A program made the position numbers and the translations under genes. Below are positions 55,701 through 64,000 of a stretch of 64,000 nucleotides of DNA, one piece after another. Numbering within the stretch: position 1 is the first letter of the stretch; the number at the start of each line of letters is the position of its first letter. Source of the DNA: Punctularia strigosozonata HHB-11173 SS5 (lineage: Eukaryota > Basidiomycota > Agaricomycetes > Corticiales > Punctulariaceae); the NCBI RefSeq assembly GCF_000264995.1, contig NW_006767454.1, forward strand, positions 260,393 to 324,392, in the 5' to 3' direction. The notes beneath the pieces were generated by a model, which searched no databases, was not told where the DNA came from, and worked only from the letters and a program-made list of their open reading frames with translations.

Positions 55701-58231
55701 GATGATGCCAATGACATGAAGTCCGGCTTGCGAGTGCCAATGTTCGGACTGATTCACAGTAAGTACAAGGCGACAAATGCATCATATCTGCATTTCTCAC
55801 CATAGCACTGATCTGACGAGCAGCGAGAGTAACCAACTTGCCAGTCTTCCCCTTCTTGATGAGTGAGCACACATACTCGCCCCGGATTGCGCGCCACCAA
55901 TCGTAGCAGTCTTGCATCACCGCCTTCTTCTCCTTCCAGGTTTTGCAGCCCGCGAGACGTTGGTGATAAGCCTGCCTTGTACGCCGTGCAAACGTGTCCG
56001 AGTCCTCCGCTGTATGTTGTTGGTCATCAAGCGATAACATGTTTACGGGAGTAGGCACGCTTACCTTCTACCGACCCATCTAAGGTAGCTTTGATCTGCG
56101 GATGATGTACGGCATACCACGCTTGCCATACTTGCCAACGGTTCTCCGCCCGCGACATGATGAGCGGCGGCCGACCAATCCATCTCGCGACAACATCTAA
56201 CGATCTCCCCGTCTCCGCCGCCAGTTCTCGTTTAAATGCATCCGCATACGATAGGAAAGCCTTGAGCTTCTCTTTTGCCTTGGCGCTGATCCGTCCAGGG
56301 CGAGAACGTTGGGCGCCGTCACCACCGTCCCCGTCGACGATCTCGTTGTCATCTTCGGACTCAGAATCGCTTGCAATGTCAAGATCTTCCCAATCGTCAT
56401 CATTCTCGACATCTGTACCAAGGACAGGCGCGGGGGGTGCATGATCATCGCTATGGCCAGTCCCGCTTGCCATAGCGGGAACATCCCCGTTGAAATCTGA
56501 CGCGGCGAGCGGGACCGAGAGCGTGTCAACCCCGCCTGCCATAGCGGGGGTACTTCCGTTGAAATCTGATGCGGCGAGCGGGACCGAGGGCGTGTCATTC
56601 CCGCTTGCTATAGCGGGGGTACTTTCGTTGAAATGCGATGCGGCAAGCGGGACCAAGGGCGCGTCATTCCCGCCTGCAATAGCAGGGACATTTCCATCGA
56701 AATTTGGCGCGGCGAGCGGGATTGATGGCGTGCCATTCCCGCTTGCAATAACAGGGATATTTCTGTTGAAATCCGACATGGCGAGCGGGACCGAGGGTGC
56801 ACGTGGAAGAGCTGAATCAGGGAAGGCGGCAATCTGCGCCGGTGTGTGCGTCAGTTATATAGTCTACATTTGAGACTGACACATACCTTGTGAGCATCAT
56901 TTGCGTTTGACTCCGGCGGTGGAGTAGGTGTGGCAATTGGTAATGGGTCGAGAGATATAGCGGTCGGTAATGGATCCGGGAAGACAAAAGTCATATCGTT
57001 GGTAGGCTGTACATGTGGGTGCGTAGGTTCATTGGTGTCATGAAATGCTATAGAATATTGTGAGCCTGCTGTCACTGCATCTAGTAACATAAGGATATAC
57101 TAACCCGTAGATTGAGTCGTGGCGAGGAACTCAGACTTCCAGGGCGCCATCGGGGGAAATCGCATCATGTTCCCGTATGCCGACGTTGAACCGGCAATGC
57201 CATTCATCTGGAAAGCATGAAGGTTCAATTCAGTCGTTACAAAGAACACAGGATAGAATCGTACATCACGTTGTACGGCAATCTCTGCCAAATTCAAGGT
57301 CGACAGGAACCTTCCCAACGGCTTTGTTGTATCCAAGGCCTGCCCGTGCAATGCAGAGAAGGGGGATGAGGTCGCTTGTCCAGCTCCAGATGACAAGTCG
57401 TCAGAAACACATGACGAGCGGTCGGGCCCGCCATGCTGTAGAGTGTCGGGTACGAGCGGACGCATCATGTATGGACCAGCCGGTGACGATAACATGTCAA
57501 CAGTGTCATTGATTGGGAATAGCGATGACGTGTTGTCGGATGTTAATCCGTGTTGGGCGTGTATTGATGTAGCTCCCGCAGGCGCTATGGCACCATGCAG
57601 CGTCGTATGACCTGATGAAGCCGGCGCAGGTTGCTCGCCATTGGCGGCATGCAATGCCATTTCCGCGGATGCGTTGCTTGTCACCGGAGCATCCGACGGC
57701 GGTAGCGGACCGGCAATACGAACTTCAGCGCTAGTGTCACTCGGAAAGGGCGACAGAAGAGACGAGCTCGGCGATGCGACACCGAGCGATGGCCTTGTAT
57801 TTTGAGCCGTTGGCTGCCCTACCGCCCCACTAGTTGTCCCAGCATCGTCCCCGGTGCCAGTATGTTCATGGGCGGTCTCAGCATGCGTATCCTGGAACAG
57901 ATTTACTCAGAAACTAAGTTGGTTCGTTATGCAATAAAAGATCTCACCTTACGATTGCCCCCCTTCTTGCGACGAGAGACCGAGGATTTTTTCGGCTTCT
58001 GATAGTGGAAGGCCGGTATCAGTTTTGGACGAGTGCTATGAGCGCAATATGGATTACCTTAGGCACTGGAGTTTTCGTATTCGCCAGGACTGCGTCCAAT
58101 CGTTCCGCTTGAGCCTGGGGAGAAGTGAGTATCCTCGTCGAGCTGTCCTCTCCCAAAGCTCTGGGCATTCAAACACTCACGGATTGGGCCGGTGTACCGG
58201 ACGGTGGCGGCGAAGGGTCATTTGTGTTCAT
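52758..58231 (-). CDS. Large multi-exon hypothetical protein with nuclear features
   Basis: Minus-strand coding segments run from a possible ATG at 58231 (MNTNDPSPPPSGTPAQS) to a stop at 52758. In order: a Ser/Thr/Ala-rich region (57900-57100); a repeat region (56800-56462); a conserved-looking core with NRWQVWQAWYAVHHPQIKAT (about 56120) and KTWKEKKAVMQDCYDWWRAI (about 55930), HVIGIIMDTTRGDYIMTGG (about 55720) and VAFKFRKNGDAIADLVANYN; a basic stretch; an acidic run (EDENEDEGEESSDEDEESSD, about 54220); and a Pro/Gln/His-rich tail with a basic cluster KPRKKKRQR. The acidic and basic clusters suggest a nuclear protein. I do not recognise a family, not all splice phases were solved, and two adjacent genes cannot be excluded. 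Confidence 0.5.
56462..56800 (-). repeat. Five 69-bp coding repeats (23 residues each)
   Basis: Five in-frame 69-bp units (56462, 56531, 56600, 56669, 56738) encode variants of VPLAASDFNGSTPAMAGG. Divergence increases towards 56800. They lie in the N-terminal half of the large hypothetical gene and look like a disordered spacer. Confidence 0.9.
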
Positions 58232-59013
58232 ATTCTGCCTCTGCGGCAGAAGTCAGCAATCCATATGAGGAGGTACTATTCAACGCGCCTTTTTTTTCCC
58301 TGTATTTGCGCGTGGAAGAGATACAATTGTATCCCGAACGGACTGGCCAGCACCGTTGAGTCTCCTTGCAGGCAATAAGACTTAAGCAACGTACTTGTTT
58401 GCCAGAACGAGTCTCCGGCATTCGTGCAAGAAGGCAAATGCGACGGATATGAGCGTAAGTGCGAGAGTATGGTCCTAATGGGAGGGGGTGCGGGGGGACG
58501 AGTAGGAGCGCAAATACGGGGCGGGTTTGCTGACGGTCTGAGTCCCGGGTGCAATCGAAGGAAGCAGGAATGGCAATCGGATTCACCGTGGTGACAGACT
58601 TCGCATTCACGGATATTTGCGTCGATCGATCAGTAACATCTGGCACGGCATCAGGCATGAAGTAGGTGAGGCGGGGGCACGGTGAGCAGTGGTACGTACC
58701 GTGAGCAGTGTTGTCGGCAAGCGACACCAAATTCGACATGCTTAAAAGGAAGATCTAATGCTGCACCACTGATTGGCCACCGATGACGAGCCTGCATAGA
58801 AAATGGGGTTATGGCGGGTAGGTTGAGCATCAAAAGAGGATATGCCGTTGCTGGATTTGTTCTATGAAGTAAACGGTCATGATTTAGCCTCATTCGGACA
58901 GCAAACAAAATTTTGTTTGGGGGCAGCATCTTACCCTCGACATCGCTCGAGAGAACGCAACGAACCTTCAAACCGACAACCCACCCTGTCCTTCTCCACC
59001 ACGACGCCGCAAC

Positions 59014-60205
59014 ATGTCAACCAGCACCTACGGATCGGGCGTTGGAGAAATTAGCGATGCGATGATATTCAACAACAAGCTCGCCACCGTAAGTTCAACG
59101 AACTCCTCAAGCGCAACGCCGACTGACGTGCGACCGCTGATAGACGCGAGTGTTCGCGGGTATGCTGTGTCGGGGAGATAAGAAAGAGAACCTGTGGGAA
59201 TACAGTTCGTTGGTGATGCAGCACCTCTGCGGTTATCACTACGACAGAAAGATGTATGGAACGACACCTGTCGCTTACCTGAAGTGGATCTTTGTGCTTG
59301 GTAACTTGATGCTGGAGCCGCTTGACGCCCCGGTGAGCCGATATCATGCGAGCTTTGCTATTCGAACTAAGTTGCTTCACTAGGCGGTCACCCGCGAGTT
59401 CATACAAGCGTACCAGCGCTTCATACCTGGAAGGATCGACGAGAGCACGCCGGGTCCGGGCGTCATGAAGCCAAAAAGTATCTTTGTGGACCGCGAGAGT
59501 ACGCTTTCGTGGCGTATGCCAGAGGTAGAGCATGACATTTCCGGGGCGCTTTGGCCGGCCACGGACGGAAACCCTTGGTTCCGATCCTGGCGAAATCGAG
59601 AGTCCGAGGTATGAGTCCCGATAATCTGTAATACTATATGTTTGGCTGAGTGAGCCTAGGCGCGTGAACTTCTGGCTCATACCTTGCAAGCCGATAGTTT
59701 GGAGGAGTTCGTGGAAAATAGTGTCCTTGACTACCATATGACGAACTTCCACCGTTTGCGACGGACCTGCGGAGTGAACGGCCACCAGTACCTCCAACAC
59801 GTGATGGGCTTGGCTTTCCTGTTCTCCGACCAGTACGACAAGAAGGCAACAAAGGTAAGAAACCGTCGCCAAACATTACACCAATCACTCACAAAGCGCC
59901 CGATATCACAGGCTATCGAATCGGGATTTCAGAACTTGTTTTATAGATGGAGCGGGACCTGGGTACCCGCAAACGAAAAACTGGTCCCTGTGATTGCCGA
60001 CAATTTCAACCCCATCCCCATCACATTCGAGATGATTTGGGATAGGGATGGCAATGGCGAGGGCGAGCGACACAAGGGGATACGACGTTACATACCAAAT
60101 CCGGGAGAGATTCTCCTCGCGTTCTTTGCGGCACATGAAATATACGAGAACGACGATTCGGAGGAGGAGGGCTCGGGATCGGGGACGGAGACGGAGACCT
60201 CGTAG
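59014..60205 (+). CDS. Hypothetical protein, divergent partner of the large gene
   Basis: A five-exon gene. ATG 59014 (MSTSTYGSGVGEISDAMIFN) is followed by introns beginning GTAAGT (about 59090), GTGAGC, GTATGA and GTAAG. Coding blocks: RVFAGMLCRGDKKENLWEYS, SLVMQHLCGYHYDRKMYGTT, REFIQAYQRFIPGRIDE, LEEFVENSVLDYHMTNFHRL, HVMGLAFLFSDQYDKKATK and YIPNPGEILLAFFAAHEIYE, with an acidic tail (DSEEEGSGSGTETETS), stop at 60203-60205. The body is globular and helical without a recognised motif. It shares a 780-bp intergenic region with the large minus-strand gene, so the two may be co-regulated. Function unknown. Confidence 0.65.
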
Positions 60206-63200
60206 ATACTCTGTAGAAATTTGTCGCATCGCCTATTCTTGTTACCACATGCCTACAACGTCAATCGAGTTAAATCCGTGATTCAAAAACTCGGGGCCAA
60301 CCGTATATTGTCGATTACAGAAATCCGTTCGCGCGCAATGCAAATGCCGGAACGTAGTACTTAACCTTGCATTTCCACAATGCTTGATCCACGCTGCAGG
60401 TACATATTTTGCGGCCTATCGACTAACATGTACAGGAGACCCGTTGTTCATCACGGTTAGCAAGAATATCGGTAGTATCTTGTAACTGGTAATGTTTGAT
60501 GATGCGATGTCGAACATGGCACCGGCGTGGCATCGAGCTAGACTATGCGTAGATGCACGCAGATATTTGCTCTGCTTTATGCTTCGAGTCCTTAATTTGT
60601 ATACATGCACATCAGAGTCGGTATGCCACGCCGACCCAGTCACAACCGCGAGAGCATGGGGTAATCCCAAGTGAAGTTGAAGGAGCGTCTTGTATACCAA
60701 AGTGTCAGAGATGAGATATGTAGTGCCAAGCTCATTACTGCGTCTAATGTGACGCTCACGCTGATCAGATATGCTGAGACTAGATCAAAGAGGATATGCA
60801 AGTTCAAACTCAAGACCTGGTGGGTTATACAGATTGATTAGATGGTTACATTAAATTTGAGCTCAATCTGCATGTGAGCTACCGGGGTACCCGACGCTTT
60901 CCAGTTTAGATTGTGGCAGAAAGGTATCATTGCTAACGAACTCATTCCTCAACACGCGCCTTGAGCGAATCTTATCTGACACGGTCAAAGAGATGTCGTA
61001 GACATGAACAACTGAAAGTCAAGACCTCCAAACTGCTATAGGCAACCCCTGCGTGGTGAATATTCAAAGGGCTACGACGGTCCTCGTCGATTGTCAGCCC
61101 TATGAGATGATGCGTGTCAGATGTGCATGCGTTCGACTAGCATGTTCCGCTAGCGTCTTGCGTCTTGAAAATTAAGAACATTAAACGAATGATCATCGCC
61201 TAATGTATATCTTCTATTTCATGAACTGATCTCACCGCTCTTCCATCGTTCTTGAAGTCCAGCGTAGCCTGCACATGTATAGCATGTCATTCTCAGTCAG
61301 AATGTCTATACAAATTACAACATGGAGTAACAACACCTGTCCGCGCTTACTGTGGTCCATGTCAGATCTGGGTTTGTCGTGCAGGTAATGTTTCACCAGC
61401 AGGGAAGCATTGCGCAAACGGTCGGTATCCACAACTGCATGACCGTGAATCATGTCGTCATTGTTACATTCCTCCGAGAAACTGCTCCTCGTCGTCCTTC
61501 TTGTTGATCAGGCACGCCTGGTGATGATCTCATGGCCCAGCTCGGCCGTGAGCTCGCGATCAGGTCCTTGCGGCCAAACGCGAAGCGCAACATTCCAGGG
61601 TTCCCGTTAGAGAGCGGAGATCTCGGAGGGTCAGTGTTCTCGGCTAAACTGTTACTGCTTGCAGCTCATCGCCGTGCAATGTAGCGATATACGGCCGTCG
61701 CGGAAAGGCCAACGTTTCCATCTCCATTTTACACCCAAAAGGACGAGTCGAGCCTGTACATGAGGTGCGAGGAACTACCGTTACGGACTTGACTGTTCAA
61801 AATGTCGAATACGTCCCTCAGCATAGTCCGTATCAGATCAATATGTACCTCATCATATTATCGTCAAACCCAAGAACCCGATGACTGGCGCAGAATATCC
61901 AATGGGCCGTTCATCGTCAGAAGATTGGCCTTCGAAACGGAAACACGCCCACAGTTGAATTTGGCCAAGCTCCGTCGGTTTGAATAACAGCCAGTACACG
62001 GCCGCATCGAGACCAAAAAGCGGCGCCGGTTGGCATGATCAGGAGCTAATTTCGATACAACTTTGGCGTCGACGATAAGCCAGACGCTTTGGGATGTACC
62101 GGGTAAAGTAGATCAGAACCGCTTGGGACAAGATAAAACCAAGTCAGGATAATCTCCGGGTCAATGACCGAAGACGCCGCAGTGCGTTTTCTTGGTGCCG
62201 TAAAACGGCGAAGGCGTTAACAGAAGCGACAATACATCTGCAAAGAAGCTGTCATGGCTGAACATGAACGTCGGGGACATACCGAGCAAAGAATCGAAAA
62301 GAGAGCTCACCGCGGCGTAGAAGATAGGCCGTGGAGTGTTCTTACTGCTCCACGACAGTAGGATAACAAACGAGAGTGCTGAAGGTGCTGTTGTTGGAAG
62401 ATGCTGCCTGTATAAACGACTTCAGCTTTGCTTCACCATGCTCAGCGAAGAAATCGCGCAGGATTAGCGTTACCGATAAACCCAAAATATTGGGACATAC
62501 CACGTAGAGAGATCAGCACAATTTGAAACTAGACACGGCCTGGATGGGAAGATTCCCAGGTCAATGACCGCCGAGATCGCCGCAGTTTGTGTGCTTGACG
62601 TCGCAAGACGGTGACGGCATTGACAAAATCGACAGCACTTTGATAAAGAAGATGCCATAGGAGAACATGAACGTTGGGGACGTACCGAGCGTAGTTCCAA
62701 AACAAGAGGTGTTACCACCGCTTAAGAAATAAGGACATGAAGATTTGGCAGCTCCGCCCCCTGCGGGATAGACGCCTAGACCTCTGCAGCCATATTCATT
62801 TGGGACGGCACCGATACCGGGGTTTTGCTGCCCCCCGTCCTACTGATTAATGGATTGGCGCAGAATCCAGGTACCAGAAATCATCGCTGGGCAGATTGTC
62901 AGAGACGCACTGCTAACGGTAGTCGATAAGCTTTGGATTCTAAGGCGCAATTACCCGAGAAAGTACGTCCCTGATGTTCTAGAAAGGCCAACGTACGAGA
63001 TAACATGGGACGTCCCCGACATTGGTACCTCAAGGCATGCGTGGTACGTACCAAAGTGCGATTCGAATTAACTTCGCAACCGCAGCCTATAATGTCACAC
63101 CATGTGGTCTGCGGTCAAATCCGGTATATATATGTGCTCTGATTCTACCTTGGAGACCCCAGCATTCTGCACCATTCGTTGCCAGCCCGTCAACCCCCAG

Positions 63201-63275
63201 CTATCTCCCTCGTCGCACTCGCTCCCTCTCTCGCGCTCGACTTCAATGATTACTTCGTCTCGACCTTCACGCACG
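60206..63275. other. Gene-poor stretch
   Basis: No gene is supported from 60206 to 63275. Short open frames near 61250-61520 and 61800-61987 have no recognisable content. A diverged direct repeat occupies about 62075-62695 (separate entry). Confidence 0.5.
62075..62695. repeat. Diverged direct repeat, offset about 402 bp
   Basis: About 62075-62290 resembles about 62475-62695. Anchors are GGTCAATGACCG, GCCGCAG and GAACATGAACGT followed by GGGGACATACCGAGC in one copy (62260-62287) and GGGGACGTACCGAGC in the other (62662-62690). Each copy starts and ends with a GGGACGTACC-like core, linking it to the array at 51.5-52.5 kb. Confidence 0.6.
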
Positions 63276-63910
63276 ATGTGGCGTGGCACTGCCCCTCGCA
63301 TCAATGCGGCGCGGTTCTCGCAGTATCTCAACCGCTCGGTTCGTGTGCCAGGGCAGGTCTTAGGTGTATGTTGTCGTTCTACACATGGTCTTAAACTCAC
63401 TGTCTCATAGGTTCATGGCCCAGATGGGATGATCATACTAGAAACCGTCGACAAGCAATGCATCGAAGTTGCTGCACCGGACGTAAGTTCCGTTTTCATC
63501 TCAAAAGGCGGTTTCTAACGTGCATCCCGATTGTAGGATATAGGGCTGGACCAGGCAATGCATGTTGAGATAACGGGCAGAGTGGTGGACAGCGTGACGT
63601 TAGAGTGCTGGTGGTTCGAGCGCTTTGAGTCACCGTTGGGTCAGTAATACCCACGTCTTGCGCACACATCCGTCTCACAGCGTTCACAGACATTCGGGTC
63701 TTGAAATTGGCTATCGACTTGGTCCACAACTGCTTGTTCGTTGGGCCCCTATGGGGTATAAAGTTCGATTTGCCCGAGCACGCTGCCGCCCCGCATATGC
63801 CCCTGCTAGACGAGACCATCTACGAGGACTTCAAGTCCGGGGAGTTGGTGCGGCCGTTCACGTCACTAATCCCCCTTCCCCGCCTTCAAGAATTACGCGG
63901 CGAGACTTAG
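63276..63910 (+). CDS. Replication protein A 14-kDa subunit-like (OB fold)
   Basis: A 161-residue protein. Exons 63276-63365, 63411-63482, 63537-63639 and 63690-63910 give consistent phases with GTATGT, GTAAGT and GTCAGT donors. The N-terminus APRINAARFSQYLNRSVRVP followed by GQVLG/VHGPDGMIILETVDK and HVEITGRVVDSVTLECWW matches the N-terminal OB-fold strands of RPA3/Rfa3 (usual form PRVNSARM..Y.GRTVRL..KVL). RPA3 is the small structural subunit of the RPA trimer that binds single-stranded DNA in replication and repair. RPA3 is usually about 110-120 residues. Here the C-terminal half (IRVLKLAIDLVHNCLFVGPL and a 60-residue tail) is longer and diverged. It could be a specialised paralogue. Confidence 0.55.
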
Positions 63911-64000
63911 CGGGAAGGAATGCTCCGCTCAGGTCTCATACTCGCTACGACAGTCTGATAATGCACGTACGTCTTTTATTGGGACGATATCATAGAACCA

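Overview
The window reads as nuclear DNA of a filamentous basidiomycete (Agaricomycetes, plausibly Polyporales-like). The evidence is dense short spliceosomal introns (about 50-60 nt, GT..AG), a CxC5/CxC6 KDZ-type transposase-related gene, a cluster of pepsin-type aspartic proteases, a basidiomycete-style cytochrome P450, fungal SARAF and Frag1/Sfk1 membrane proteins, and STAND/NLR genes built from a helical N-terminus, an NB-ARC ATPase and a TPR array. No genus is assigned.

Layout. 0-2 kb: the 3' part of an unrecognised gene, with short repeats. 2.1-4.0 kb: a Pho85-type cyclin (minus) carrying an in-frame TAG. 4.2-5.3 kb: degenerate GC-rich repeats. 5.4-7.6 kb: a CxC5/CxC6/KDZ gene (minus), followed at 7.6-8.9 kb by a decayed second copy that has an apparent mitoribosomal-protein L46 fragment joined in frame. 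9.4-13.1 kb: NLR-A (+). 16.4-22.3 kb: a segmental-duplication arm with NLR-B (+). 22.5-25 kb: an F-box-like gene and an F-box pseudogene (both minus). 25.7-26.8 kb: a Frag1/DRAM/Sfk1 membrane protein (+). 27.2-35.3 kb: three aspartic proteases around a SARAF gene. 37.6-39.7 kb: a P450 (+), convergent with trehalose-6-phosphate synthase at 40.1-42.3 kb (minus). 43.0-48.3 kb: the inverted second arm with NLR-C (minus). 48.4-49.5 kb: an alpha/beta hydrolase (minus). 50.7-52.5 kb: an array of a GGGACGTACC-like motif. 52.8-60.2 kb: a divergent pair of unrecognised genes. 60.2-63.2 kb: gene-poor DNA with a diverged direct repeat. 63.3-63.9 kb: an RPA3-like OB-fold gene.

The most striking feature is the NLR family. 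Three paralogues share exon structure, P-loop, Walker B and GLPLA motifs and a C-terminal array of near-identical 120-bp (40-residue) TPR units, present in 9, 10 and 5 copies. Variation between units is concentrated at about eight positions while the rest of the unit hardly changes, as expected for a recognition surface kept young by concerted evolution. NLR-B and NLR-C lie in 5-6 kb arms that form a large inverted repeat around about 20.7 kb of apparently ordinary genes, a configuration that could support gene conversion and inversion. A likely role in allorecognition or innate immunity is inferred from the family. The remaining genes look like unrelated neighbours, not one pathway.
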